Part shown: positions 16,999 to 26,073 of the stretch, one piece after another
Numbering within the stretch: position 1 is the first letter of the stretch
Layout of the letters: every line of letters starts with the position of its first letter
Origin: JAAZMI01 sp050948785
GTDB taxonomy: Bacteria; Bacillota; Dethiobacteria; DTU022; UBA8154
Direction: 5' to 3'
DNA: 64,000 bases
Assembly: GCA_050948785.1 (NCBI GenBank)
Contig: JBMNEM010000002.1
Coordinates: 310,001-374,000 of the forward strand
The notes under the pieces: generated by a model
The model's input: the letters and a program-made list of their open reading frames with translations, nothing else
The model's database searches: none
Told to the model about the DNA's origin: nothing
Made by a program: the position numbers and the translations under genes

Positions 16999-18270
16999 AT
17001 GGAGCAGACGCTGGCCGAAAAAATCTTAGCCAGAGCAGCGGGAAAAAAAGAAGTCTCCCCTGGAGAATTGATTAATGCCAAAATTGACATGGCCCTGGGC
17101 AATGATCTTACTGCCCCGGTGGCCATACGTGAATTTAAAAAAATAGGTGTGGAAAAGGTCTTTGATCGTGAGCGCCTGGCGCTGATCCCGGATCACTTTA
17201 TTCCCAACAAGGATATCCAGTCGGCGGAGCTGGCCGGGGTGCTGCGCCGGTTTGCCAGGCAGCAGGAAATTGTGCATTATTATGAAGTCGGGCGGATGGG
17301 CATCGAGCATGCTCTGCTGCCGGAGCTGGGTCTGACCCTGCCGGGGGAGGTTATCGTCGGAGCTGATTCCCATACCTGTACCTACGGTGCCCTGGGCGCT
17401 TTTGCCACCGGTGTGGGCAGCACGGATTTGGCAGCGGTTATGGCTACGGGAGAGCTCTGGTTTCGAGTCCCCCCGACGATCAGAATTGTTTTCCACGGGC
17501 AGTTGCCGCCGTGGATCAGCGGCAAAGACCTTATTTTATACACGATTGGGCAGTTGGGGGTTGATGGTGCCCGCTATGCCGCCCTGGAATTTTGCGGTCC
17601 GGTAATTGAAAAACTGGAGATGGATGCCCGCTTTACCATTGCCAATATGGCTATTGAAGCCGGGGCCAAAGCCGGGCTGATCGCCCCGGATGAAATCACC
17701 TTCGAATATCTTGCCGGTCGGGCCCAAAGGCCCTATACGGCGCTGCATGGTGATGTCGGTGCGCCTGTTTCCCAAGAATTTAATTGGGACGTGAGCACTC
17801 TGGAACCCCAGGTATCCCTCCCGTCCAGCCCGGCCAATGCCCGGCCGGTTACCGCTGCAGCCGGGACGGCCATCGACCAGGTTGTCATCGGTTCCTGTAC
17901 AAACGGGAGAATGGATGATCTGCGCCAGGCCGCCACGCTTTTAAAAGGCCGGCAGGTTCACCCGCGGGTGCGGCTGATTGTCATTCCGGCCACCCAAGCC
18001 ATCTATCTCCAGGCTTTGCAGGAGGGGCTTTTGGAGACCTTTATCCGGGCGCAGGCTGTGGTGAGCACGCCGACCTGCGGTCCCTGTCTGGGCGGGCACA
18101 TGGGTATCCTGGCCGCCGGAGAAGTGGCTGTGGCCACGACCAATCGTAATTTCACCGGGCGCATGGGGCACCGCGAGAGCCAAGTTTACCTGGCGGGGCC
18201 GGCTGTGGCCGCTGCTTCCGCCGTTGCCGGGGAGATCACGCACCCTGCGGCTCTACAGGAGGTGAACTAA
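16999..18270 (+). CDS. leuC: 3-isopropylmalate dehydratase, large subunit
   Basis: LeuC is the aconitase-like iron-sulfur subunit that isomerises 2-isopropylmalate to 3-isopropylmalate. At 423 residues it belongs to the shorter archaeal/clostridial subtype (~420, not the ~470 of E. coli). Cluster ligands are in GSCTNGR and TCGPCLGGHMG, and the substrate-binding block is GADSHTCTYGALGAF. GGGGGAAG precedes ATG 16999. leuD follows after one base. leuA and leuB are not in the window. Confidence 0.95.
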   Translation: MEQTLAEKILARAAGKKEVSPGELINAKIDMALGNDLTAPVAIREFKKIGVEKVFDRERLALIPDHFIPNKDIQSAELAGVLRRFARQQEIVHYYEVGRMGIEHALLPELGLTLPGEVIVGADSHTCTYGALGAFATGVGSTDLAAVMATGELWFRVPPTIRIVFHGQLPPWISGKDLILYTIGQLGVDGARYAALEFCGPVIEKLEMDARFTIANMAIEAGAKAGLIAPDEITFEYLAGRAQRPYTALHGDVGAPVSQEFNWDVSTLEPQVSLPSSPANARPVTAAAGTAIDQVVIGSCTNGRMDDLRQAATLLKGRQVHPRVRLIVIPATQAIYLQALQEGLLETFIRAQAVVSTPTCGPCLGGHMGILAAGEVAVATTNRNFTGRMGHRESQVYLAGPAVAAASAVAGEITHPAALQEVN

Positions 18271-18271
18271 A

Positions 18272-18763
18272 ATGCGCACTTTTCGGGGAAAGGTCTGGAC
18301 CTTTGGCGATGATATCGATACAGATGCCATTTTGCCGGCTCGTTATATGAACAGTCCCGACCCCCGTGAACTGGCCAGGCACTGTATGGAGGATGCCGAT
18401 CCTTCTTTTATGGAAAAAATATCCCCGGACGATATCATTGTGGCCGGTAAAAATTTTGGCTGCGGCAGCTCCCGAGAGCATGCGCCGCTGGCCATCAGAG
18501 AGGCCGGCATCGCCTGTGTTATAGCCGGCAGCTTTGCCCGTATCTTCTACCGCAACGCCATCAATATCGGCCTGCCGATTCTTGAATCCCCTGACGCGGC
18601 TGCTTTTTTGGAAGAAGGCTGCACCGCGGAAGTGAACTTGCAAACAGGGGAAATTATGGATCTGGCCAGCGGGCGCAAATTCAGTGCTGCTGCGTTCCCT
18701 TCTTTTATGCAGGAAATTATGGCCCAGGGAGGGCTGATTAACTTTGTCAAAGGGAAAGTTTAG
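18272..18763 (+). CDS. leuD: 3-isopropylmalate dehydratase, small subunit
   Basis: The 163-residue LeuD completes the LeuCD dehydratase. It begins GKVWTFGDDIDTDAILPARY and carries FGCGSSREHAPLAI, the swivelling-domain signature that forms the active site with LeuC. AGGAGGTG lies inside the end of leuC, showing coupled translation. It is probably the last gene of the T-box operon. The 194-base gap that follows shows no clear terminator. Confidence 0.95.
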   Translation: MRTFRGKVWTFGDDIDTDAILPARYMNSPDPRELARHCMEDADPSFMEKISPDDIIVAGKNFGCGSSREHAPLAIREAGIACVIAGSFARIFYRNAINIGLPILESPDAAAFLEEGCTAEVNLQTGEIMDLASGRKFSAAAFPSFMQEIMAQGGLINFVKGKV

Positions 18764-18957
18764 CCCGCAGTTATGAAAGAAAAGAGGGTCGGAGAAGATA
18801 ACAAGTGAAGTGGAAAATGCTACTGTATCTGCAGCATGGCCCGGCACTGGAAAGCTTTGCAAATCAAAACCCCGTATATTTTCTTTTTGCAGGATTATAG
18901 GATTATTTCTTAAAATAGACTTTAAAAATTTATGGAAGGAGGTGCAGCCTGGTTCTT

Positions 18958-21072
18958 TTGCTTGCGGGAACGAACCAGGAAAATATGCAAAACTACAGCG
19001 TGGATAAAATTCGCAATGTCGCGCTGATCTCCCATGGAGGTGCGGGAAAAACCTCCCTGGTAGAAGCGATGCTTTACACTACAGAGACTGTCAACCGCTT
19101 AGGCAAGGTGGAGGCTGGTAATACAACCACGGACTTCGATCCCGACGAGATCAAACGGCAGGTCACCATCAGCACGGCCCTGGCTCCCCTGGAATGGAAG
19201 GGAGTAAAAATCAATCTTCTGGATACGCCGGGTTTTTTCGACTTTGTAGGAGAAGTGCAGGGAGCGCTGCGTGTTGCCGATGGTGCGATTGTTGTCGTTT
19301 GCGCTGTTTCCGGAGTAGAGGTGGGTACGGAGAAAGTCTGGGGTTATGCTGATGACTATAAACTGCCCCGCCTGGTCTATATCAATAAAATCGATCGTGA
19401 GAACGCCAATTTTGATGCGGCTCTGGAGCAGCTGCGCAAATTTTTCGGGCTGAAAGTTTTCCCCCTGCAATTTCCCCTGGGGCAGGAAAGCTCTTTCCGG
19501 GGAGTGATTGACCTCGTCAAGATGAAAGCCTTGGTCTATACGGATAAAACCGGGCTTTCCATGCAGGAGGAGGAAATACCGGCAGATCTGCTCGCTAAAG
19601 CGGAAGAGCTGCGCGAAAAGCTCATCGAAGCTGCTGCAGAAGCAGATGACGAGCTCATGGAAAAATACTTGGAAGAGGAGCCCCTGAGTGAAGAAGAAAT
19701 CTGGGCGGCTTTGCGCAAAGGTACGCTGGAAGGCAAGATTGTGCCGGTTCTCTGTGGTGCGGGAACGATCAATTACGGCGTGCAGCCCCTTTTGGATCTG
19801 CTCGTGAGTGCTCTTCCTTCGCCGGCAGACAGACCCCCGGTGCAGGGTACTCTTCCGGGCAAGGAAGAGGAAGTTCTGCGGAAAGCGGATACAAGTGAGC
19901 CGCCGTCCGCCCTTGTTTTTAAAACCCTCGCCGATCCCTATGTTGGCCGTATCAACTATTTCCGTGTTTATTCCGGGATGCTCAAGGCCGATTCGCAGGT
20001 TTATAATGCCAGCAAGGATAAAATGGAACGTGTCGGCAACATTTTCTTCATGCGGGGCAAAAATCAGATCCCGGCAAATGAAATTAAAGCCGGAGATATC
20101 GGGGCGGTGGCCAAGCTGGCGGCAACTGCAACGGGGGATACTCTGAGTGATAAAAGCAGCCCGGTTGTTTTCCCGCCGATCAATTTCCCCGTCCCCGTGA
20201 TTTCTTTTGCGGTCGAACCCAAATCCAAAGGGGATGAGGAAAAGGTTAGCGCCAGCTTCAACCGTTTTTTGGAAGAGGACCCCACTTTTCGTGTAGAAAG
20301 AAATACAGAAACCAAAGAAATCATTATCTCCGGGATGGGCGATATGCATCTTGATGTCATTGTAGATCGCCTGGCCCAAAAATTTGGCGTGGAAGTCAAC
20401 TTGAAAACACCCAAGGTTCCGTATAGGGAAACCATCCGCGGGACAGCCAAAAAGGAAGGCAAATATAAGAAACAAAGCGGCGGGCGCGGGCAGTACGGCC
20501 ACGTTTACCTGGAGATTTCCCCCATGCCCCGGGGAGAGGGCTTTGTCTTTGAAGACCGTATCGTGGGAGGGGTTGTCCCACGGCAGTATATTCCTGCTGT
20601 GGAAAAAGGCGTTGTCGAAGCCATGGAAGAAGGCAACCTGGCAGGATATCCGCTCGTGGATTTAAAGATTGCCCTTTATGACGGTTCTTACCATACAGTT
20701 GATTCCTCCGAGCTGGCTTTTAAAATTGCCGCATCCATGGCGCTGCGCACAGCTATAGATGAGGCCAACCCTGTCCTTTTGGAGCCGATCATGGACGTGG
20801 AAGTCACCGTGCCGGACAACTTTATGGGTGACATCATGGGCGACTTTAACAGCAGAAGAGGGCGCATCCAGGGAATGGTGCCCGGCGAAGGAATGCAGAC
20901 GATCAAGGCCCAGGCACCCCTGGCGGAGATGTTCAGCTATGCTATCGATCTGCGCTCCATGACGCAAGGAAGGGGCTTCTTTTTCATGAAATTTTCCCAT
21001 TATGAAGAGGTTCCTTCTCATGAGGCCGAAAAAATTATCGCGGCAGCCAAAGAGGAGAAAGAAGGAAGCTAG
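18958..21072 (+). CDS. Elongation factor G-like translational GTPase
   Basis: At 704 residues this has the full five-domain layout of EF-G. The G1 loop is SHGGAGKTSL, not the GHVDHGKT-like form of canonical EF-G; G3 is LLDTPGFFDF and G4 is INKIDRENANF. The C-terminal half includes GGRGQYGHVYLE and FNSRRGRIQGM. This combination marks the EF-G-like (FusA2/EF-G2) paralogue, not the essential fusA, which normally lies in the str operon with rpsL and rpsG. Its exact job is not established. The start is uncertain: AGGAGGTG at 18937-18944 is 13 bases from TTG 18958, while ATG 18985 gives a family-like MQNYSVDKIRNVALI. Confidence 0.85.
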   Translation: MLAGTNQENMQNYSVDKIRNVALISHGGAGKTSLVEAMLYTTETVNRLGKVEAGNTTTDFDPDEIKRQVTISTALAPLEWKGVKINLLDTPGFFDFVGEVQGALRVADGAIVVVCAVSGVEVGTEKVWGYADDYKLPRLVYINKIDRENANFDAALEQLRKFFGLKVFPLQFPLGQESSFRGVIDLVKMKALVYTDKTGLSMQEEEIPADLLAKAEELREKLIEAAAEADDELMEKYLEEEPLSEEEIWAALRKGTLEGKIVPVLCGAGTINYGVQPLLDLLVSALPSPADRPPVQGTLPGKEEEVLRKADTSEPPSALVFKTLADPYVGRINYFRVYSGMLKADSQVYNASKDKMERVGNIFFMRGKNQIPANEIKAGDIGAVAKLAATATGDTLSDKSSPVVFPPINFPVPVISFAVEPKSKGDEEKVSASFNRFLEEDPTFRVERNTETKEIIISGMGDMHLDVIVDRLAQKFGVEVNLKTPKVPYRETIRGTAKKEGKYKKQSGGRGQYGHVYLEISPMPRGEGFVFEDRIVGGVVPRQYIPAVEKGVVEAMEEGNLAGYPLVDLKIALYDGSYHTVDSSELAFKIAASMALRTAIDEANPVLLEPIMDVEVTVPDNFMGDIMGDFNSRRGRIQGMVPGEGMQTIKAQAPLAEMFSYAIDLRSMTQGRGFFFMKFSHYEEVPSHEAEKIIAAAKEEKEGS

Positions 21073-21079
21073 CCGCTCG

Positions 21080-21125
21080 GGCTGCGCTACCGGAACTTTT
21101 ATATTTGTGAGCGGTAGCGCAGTCC
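21080..21125 (+). terminator. Long hairpin after EF-G-like gene
   Basis: GCTGCGCTACCG and CGGTAGCGCAGT form a near-perfect 12-bp stem with a loop of about 20 bases, eight bases after the stop codon. There is no T tract, so an intrinsic terminator is doubtful; an mRNA-stabilising hairpin is an alternative. Confidence 0.4.
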
Positions 21126-21189
21126 TATTGAAACAGCCCTATGCATAGTCTTATTAGGGGGGTGGGCCGCCCTGGAAGGGTGAGAAGAT

Positions 21190-22314
21190 TTGGGAAAAAA
21201 ATTAAAGGTTGCGGTTCTTTTCGGAGGGCGTTCCGGCGAACATGCCGTTTCACTGGTATCGGCGGCCTCCATCATGGCCGCCATGAGTAAGGAACGCTAT
21301 GAAATTATTCCCGTGGGCATTACCGAGGATGGCCGGTGGCTGTGCGGGGGAGACCCCCTGCAGGCCTTACAGGAAAAACAAATTCCGGGAGGATGCCACT
21401 TTACATCTATAGCGACCGATCCCCTTGCTCCCGGTTTGTTTCTTTGGGATGCAGAAGCCCGCTGGCAGGGGTTTCTGCCGCTGGATGCCGTTTTTCCTGT
21501 TTTACACGGCCCCTACGGAGAGGATGGGACGGTGCAGGGACTGCTGGAGCTGGCCGGGCTGCCCTATGTCGGGGCGGGTGTACTTGCCTCCGCCGCCGGA
21601 ATGGATAAAGCCGTGATGAAGATCCTTTTCCAGTCCAGGGGCTTGCCCGTACCCGCTTATCTTTATTTTGACTCTTACGCCTGGCAGAGCGACAAAAAGG
21701 CTCTGATGGCCAGGATCGAAAAAGAGTTGGGCTATCCCTGTTTTGTCAAACCGGCCAATTTAGGTTCCAGTGTGGGTATCAGTAAAGCTGTTTGCCGGGA
21801 AACACTGGCCCAAGGGATCGCCGGGGCTCTGCTCTATGACCACAAGATTATTATCGAGACCTATATTCCCGGGCGTGAGATTGAATGCAGCGTGTTGGGA
21901 AATGAAGAACCCATGGCTTCCGTCCCGGGGGAGATCATTCCCGGTGCAGAATTCTATGATTATCGGGCCAAATATATCGACAATCGCGCCCGGCTGCTCA
22001 TTCCCGCTCCTTTGAAACCGGCGGTCGTGGAGAAACTGCAGGACTATGCCGTGGAGGCCTTTCAGGCGGTGGAATGCAGCGGGCTGGCCCGCATTGACTT
22101 TTTCTACCAGGAAGAGGAAGACAAAATCTATGTCAATGAGATTAATACCCTCCCCGGTTTTACAAATATCAGCATGTATCCCAAACTGTGGGAAGCCAGC
22201 GGTATTCCTTATGCGAAGCTAATCGATCGGCTGATCGATTTTGCCCTGGAAAAACATCGCCGCCGCAAAAAACTTTTTACGCGGTGGGACTTCCCCTCCG
22301 GTACTATAACCTGA
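21190..22314 (+). CDS. ddl: D-alanine--D-alanine ligase
   Basis: Ddl joins two D-alanines for the peptidoglycan stem peptide, in the cytoplasm. The 374-residue ATP-grasp protein has the N-terminal VLFGGRSGEHAVSLVSA motif, LHGPYGEDGTVQG, the ATP-grasp strand FVKPANLGSSVGISK, and the metal-binding NEINTLPGFT. Length is near the usual 350-370. TTG 21190 is the most plausible start because it places GKKLKVAVLFGG at the N-terminus. A short hairpin, CCTGAAGG with CCTTCAGG, spans the stop codon. Confidence 0.95.
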   Translation: MGKKLKVAVLFGGRSGEHAVSLVSAASIMAAMSKERYEIIPVGITEDGRWLCGGDPLQALQEKQIPGGCHFTSIATDPLAPGLFLWDAEARWQGFLPLDAVFPVLHGPYGEDGTVQGLLELAGLPYVGAGVLASAAGMDKAVMKILFQSRGLPVPAYLYFDSYAWQSDKKALMARIEKELGYPCFVKPANLGSSVGISKAVCRETLAQGIAGALLYDHKIIIETYIPGREIECSVLGNEEPMASVPGEIIPGAEFYDYRAKYIDNRARLLIPAPLKPAVVEKLQDYAVEAFQAVECSGLARIDFFYQEEEDKIYVNEINTLPGFTNISMYPKLWEASGIPYAKLIDRLIDFALEKHRRRKKLFTRWDFPSGTIT

Positions 22315-22347
22315 AGGTCTTGCCTTCAGGATGAATGGCTTGTATAC

Positions 22348-22485
22348 TATAATAAGCTGGTTATGCTGGTCTGAGGACCTGCCGTCCGGGCTGAGGCTGT
22401 CGACCGGACGGGAATTTATGCACATGGAGCGGGGGACTTGCCCTCAACCAGGGAAGAAACCCGGGAGCCGGCGTTTTTGTAAACA
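22348..22485 (+). ncRNA. Candidate structured RNA between ddl and the IS element
   Basis: A -10-like TATAAT lies at 22348-22353 with a weak TTCAGG 17 bases upstream. Downstream, CTGGTT (22357-22362) can pair with AACCAG (22456-22461), GAGG with CCTC just inside, and CCGTCCGG (22382-22389) with CCGGACGG (22404-22411). A run of five T follows a GC-rich stretch near 22480. No open frame explains the sequence. I do not recognise a known riboswitch or 6S RNA, though its position upstream of pdxS would also suit a leader. Confidence 0.25.
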
Positions 22486-22509
22486 TTATGAGTTAAACAT
22501 AAAATAAAG

Positions 22510-24308
22510 GCAACTACTCAGAGTAAAACATAAGCGGACATGGGGACGGTTCGAGCGTCCCCGTAGCAAAGCGAAGGGCCGAAGGGAAGACGATGGAACC
22601 GCAGACTGTGTGAAAACCCAACCTTTTTCCCTAAAAACCCCCTAAAAACCCACAAATATGATATAATTTAACTATAGGATATCATAGAAAAAGGTGAGCT
22701 TATGGGGTATATAAAGGGCCATGACAGAAACCAAATTATTCTATTCCCTGAGACTATAAATGACTATATTAGTGAAGACAACAGCGTCCGCATCATAGAT
22801 GAGTATGTGAACCAGCTCGATCTAGAAAAATACGGTTTTAAAAGGACAACACCGTCTAGAATAGGAAGACCACCATATAATCCCAAAGACCTCCTCAAAC
22901 TTTACATATACGGCTATCTTAACCGGGTCCGTTCTTCACGCAGACTGGAACACGAAGCAACCAGGAACCTTGAAGTCATCTGGCTTCTTAACAAACTAAA
23001 GCCTGATTTTAAAACGATCGCTGATTTTAGAAAGGACAACAAAAAAGCACTACTAGAAGTTTTTCGGGGCTTCACCAGGCTGTGTAATGAATGGGATCTA
23101 TTCGGCAAAGAAATAGTAGCTATTGATGGTTCCAAATTCCGTGCCTGTAATTCTAAAAAGAACAACTACAACAAGAAAAAACTTGAAAGACACCTAAAAT
23201 ACATTGATGAAAAAATAAATAAATACCTGCAGGAACTAGACGAGTCAGACGAAAACGAAACCTTTGACCGGAAACCCGACACCGAAGAAATCAGACAAAG
23301 AATTAAAGAACTTAAAGACCGCAAGCAAAAATATGAAAACTATCAAAAAGAACTTGAAGAAACAGGCCAAAGCGAGATCTCTACCACTGACCCCGATGCC
23401 CGTTTGATGACCACCAATAACAAAAACAGCGTAGAAATGAACTACAATGCACAGACAGCTGTAGATTCCAGGCACAAACTATTAATCGACTTTAAAATAA
23501 CCAATAGTCCAAACGACCTTGGCGAACTTGCTGACATGGCCCTGCGGGCCAAAAATGTTTTTGGCGGCGCAGACTTTGAAGCACTGGCAGATAAAGGCTA
23601 TTACAAAGCAGAAGATTTAAAGAAATGTGTAGACCATGGAATTACCCCCTACGTAGCCAGACAGACGTATTCAAATAGTTCAGGTAACAGGGAATTTTAT
23701 CCTGATAAATTTATCTATGATAAAGATAAAGATGTTTACATATGCCCTATGGGGGAAGAACTTACCCGTGGCAGGCAAAGAAAATCCAAAGGGCAGATTA
23801 TTGGTTTTGATTACAGAAACTATGGGGCCTGCAGCCGTTGTGCCTGCAAGGAACAGTGTACCAAAAGTGTCAGGGGCAGAACAATATTCAGGCATGTAGA
23901 TCAGGATTTCCTTGATGGCATTAATTTACAAACGGCACTGAATATGGAAAAATATAGACAACGCCAGATGATTGTAGAACACCCCTTTGGAACAATAAAA
24001 AGGAACTGGGGAGCATACTACTTCCTGACGAAGGGGAAACTGTCTGTTACTGCTGAAGCAGCGCTTACATTTCTAGCATATAACATGAAACGGGTAATGA
24101 ATATACTCGGCAATAAGGAAATGCTGAGAAGATTAAGAGAAAAAAGGGAAGCAGTAACAGTATAAAGTGCCATATAGGTTTATTTTTTAACTATTTCAAG
24201 AAACCAGGATTTATGGCCGGGTGACAAAAATCCAAAAGCTGTTTTTCACACAGTCTGCCGTCCCCGTGTCTCGCGTCTTGTAAGCAATCTATGGTTCTGA
24301 GTAGTTAC
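22510..24308 (+). mobile_element. IS1182-family insertion sequence
   Basis: The element carries one transposase gene and nested inverted repeats. Outer ends: GCAACTACTCAGA at 22510-22522 against TCTGAGTAGTTAC at 24296-24308. Inner ends: GCAGACTGTGTGAAAA at 22601-22616, matched exactly in reverse at 24243-24258. Both flanks between the nested repeats contain GACATGGGGACGG or GACACGGGGACGG. The flanks AAATAAAG (22502-22509) and AAATAATG (24309-24316) agree at 7 of 8 bases and may be a target duplication. Which repeat pair is the true end is uncertain. It separates pdxS from its probable original upstream region. Confidence 0.8.
22702..24165 (+). CDS. IS1182-family DDE transposase
   Basis: The 487-residue protein cuts and joins the IS ends. 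The DDE residues appear in VAIDGSKF, LADKGYYKAEDL and EHPFGTIKR, and the N-terminal block RPPYNPKDLLKLYIYGYLNR is typical of IS1182/IS5-like transposases. A cysteine-rich stretch (CSRCACKEQC) comes before the final glutamate. Residues ~165-235 are a lysine/glutamate-rich coiled-coil insertion, also usual here. AAGGTGAG precedes the ATG, and TATAAT at 22662-22667 may be its promoter. Codon use is distinctly more AT-rich than the neighbours. The frame is intact, so the IS may be active. Confidence 0.93.
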   Translation: MGYIKGHDRNQIILFPETINDYISEDNSVRIIDEYVNQLDLEKYGFKRTTPSRIGRPPYNPKDLLKLYIYGYLNRVRSSRRLEHEATRNLEVIWLLNKLKPDFKTIADFRKDNKKALLEVFRGFTRLCNEWDLFGKEIVAIDGSKFRACNSKKNNYNKKKLERHLKYIDEKINKYLQELDESDENETFDRKPDTEEIRQRIKELKDRKQKYENYQKELEETGQSEISTTDPDARLMTTNNKNSVEMNYNAQTAVDSRHKLLIDFKITNSPNDLGELADMALRAKNVFGGADFEALADKGYYKAEDLKKCVDHGITPYVARQTYSNSSGNREFYPDKFIYDKDKDVYICPMGEELTRGRQRKSKGQIIGFDYRNYGACSRCACKEQCTKSVRGRTIFRHVDQDFLDGINLQTALNMEKYRQRQMIVEHPFGTIKRNWGAYYFLTKGKLSVTAEAALTFLAYNMKRVMNILGNKEMLRRLREKREAVTV

Positions 24309-24373
24309 AAATAATGGCAACTAACTATTCCAAACCGGTTTGGAGAGGACTGGCCAACAGGAAGGGGAAAATT

Positions 24374-25258
24374 ATGGCAAATAAAGGCACATTTAAAATT
24401 AAAAAAAGTAATCTGGAGCTGCAAAAAGGTGCCGTAATTATGGATGTAACCAATCCGGAACAGGCCAGAATAGCCGAAGCGGCAGGTGCAGCGGCAGTTA
24501 TGGCCCTGGAAAAGGTGCCGGCGGATATCAGGGCAGCCGGCGGTGTCGCCCGCATGGCGGATCCTGAAATCATTTCGGGTATTATGGAGACAGTCAGCAT
24601 TCCTGTCATGGCGAAATGCCGTATCGGGCATTTTGTCGAGGCCCAAATCCTGGAATCCTTGGGTGTCGATTACATTGATGAGAGTGAAGTTCTTACCCCG
24701 GCCGATGAGCGTTACCATATCGATAAACATAAATTTAACGTTCCTTTTGTTTGCGGCTGCCGGGACCTAGGTGAAGCCCTGCGCCGTATCGGTGAGGGAG
24801 CCTCGATGATCCGGACCAAAGGCGAGCCGGGAACCGGCAACGTCGTGGAAGCAGTGCGGCATATGCGCATGTTAATGGAACAAATCCGCCGGGTCCAGAA
24901 CACTCCCGATGAAGAGCTCATGACCTTGGCCAAGGAATGGGGCGCGCCTTATGAACTGCTGCGGGAAGTAAAAAAACAAAAAAGACTGCCGGTGGATAAT
25001 CTTGCCGCCGGGGGTATCGCCACGCCCGCCGATGCAGCCTTGATGGTGCTGCTGGGGGCGGACGGTGTTTTTGTAGGTTCCGGAATCTTTAAATCCACAG
25101 AGCCCGAAAAAAGAGCGCGGGCCATTGTGGAAGCGGGCTTGCATTATGATGATCCTGAATATTTGGCCAGGATTTCACGTGGCCTGGGCGAAGCCATGTC
25201 CGGCATCGATATTACCCTTTTGGCCCCGGCGGAACGCATGCAGATGAGAGGCGTTTAG
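24374..25258 (+). CDS. pdxS: Pyridoxal 5'-phosphate synthase subunit PdxS
   Basis: PdxS builds PLP from ribose 5-phosphate, glyceraldehyde 3-phosphate and ammonia. The 294-residue TIM barrel starts MANKGTFKIKK and shows LQKGAVIMDVTNPEQAR, the catalytic lysine block MALEKVPADIR, and the C-terminal LAAGGIATPADAALMM-like LAAGGIATPADAALM. ATG 24374 has AAGGGGAAA upstream and matches the family; an in-frame ATG at 24314 would add 20 non-conserved residues. The glutaminase partner pdxT, normally next door, is absent. The IS lies only 65 bases upstream and may have changed the promoter. Confidence 0.96.
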   Translation: MANKGTFKIKKSNLELQKGAVIMDVTNPEQARIAEAAGAAAVMALEKVPADIRAAGGVARMADPEIISGIMETVSIPVMAKCRIGHFVEAQILESLGVDYIDESEVLTPADERYHIDKHKFNVPFVCGCRDLGEALRRIGEGASMIRTKGEPGTGNVVEAVRHMRMLMEQIRRVQNTPDEELMTLAKEWGAPYELLREVKKQKRLPVDNLAAGGIATPADAALMVLLGADGVFVGSGIFKSTEPEKRARAIVEAGLHYDDPEYLARISRGLGEAMSGIDITLLAPAERMQMRGV

Positions 25259-25350
25259 CCTGGACTTGGAGGATCGTACCGGGTTACCGGGCAGGCTGAA
25301 CCGGGTTATTTTTCGTATATTTGTGGGGAGTTTCCAAACAGTTTGCTGCA

Positions 25351-25386
25351 AAGAAAAGGTCAGTGCCTTTTCTTTCATTTTTTTTA
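25351..25386 (+). terminator. Rho-independent terminator after pdxS
   Basis: AGAAAAGG pairs with CCTTTTCT around the loop TCAGTG, and a long T tract follows (25378-25386). Confidence 0.8.
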
Positions 25387-25455
25387 TAAAGGAAAAATAA
25401 AAAACCATAGAGAATATACAAGTATCTTCTTTATTTCACGGAAGGAGCATTTTAC

Positions 25456-26073
25456 TTGGACGACCTTTGGTTAAAGCAGTCCGGCAACCGTAAAATTTCT
25501 TTGCCGGAATGGCAGGAGCTCTGCCAACAGTGCCAGCGCTGTTCACTGCGCGAGGGAGCCCGGAATGTCGTTTTCGGCGAAGGCAACCCGCAGGCCAAAC
25601 TCATTTTTATCGGCGAAGGGCCCGGTGCCGAGGAAGACCGGCTGGGCCGCCCCTTTGTCGGGGCTGCCGGGCGGCTCCTTGACCATATCCTGGCCGCCGG
25701 CGGGTGGTCAAGGGAAGAGATTTATATCGCCAATGTGGTTAAATGCCGTCCACCCGGGAACCGTCCGCCCAAGCGCACAGAGATCCAAAGCTGCCTTCCT
25801 CTCCTGCAAAAACAACTCGCACTGATCGCACCCCGCATTATTGTCGCTCTTGGCGCCAGTGCCGCCAAAACGCTGCTTGATGATCCCTATATTTCGATCA
25901 CCAGGGAACGGGGGCACTGGCACAAAATTGATAAGTACATGCTCATGCCTACTTTCCACCCGGCGGCACTTTTGCGTGACCCCCGGAAAAAAAAGCCTGT
26001 CTGGAAGGATATCCAGCAGGTTATGGCCCTCTATCAAAAAATCCGGGCGGAAGAGGGAGACACACTGCCATGA
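25456..26073 (+). CDS. Uracil-DNA glycosylase, family 4 (iron-sulfur type)
   Basis: This enzyme removes uracil from DNA at the start of base-excision repair. The 205-residue protein has the family-4 signature IGEGPGAEEDRLGRPFVG and the late motif PTFHPAALLR. Iron-sulfur ligands are likely C23 and C26 (with C29 nearby) and the two cysteines in VKCRPP and QSCLP. TTG 25456 has GGAAGGAGC upstream. The last four bases overlap the response-regulator start (ATGA), tying it to the two-component system's mRNA. Confidence 0.92.
   Translation: MDDLWLKQSGNRKISLPEWQELCQQCQRCSLREGARNVVFGEGNPQAKLIFIGEGPGAEEDRLGRPFVGAAGRLLDHILAAGGWSREEIYIANVVKCRPPGNRPPKRTEIQSCLPLLQKQLALIAPRIIVALGASAAKTLLDDPYISITRERGHWHKIDKYMLMPTFHPAALLRDPRKKKPVWKDIQQVMALYQKIRAEEGDTLP

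Noticed and set aside
19099..20502. Long reverse-strand frame of 467 codons
   Set aside because: It is opposite the GTPase and middle domains of the EF-G-like gene; its length follows from codon bias.
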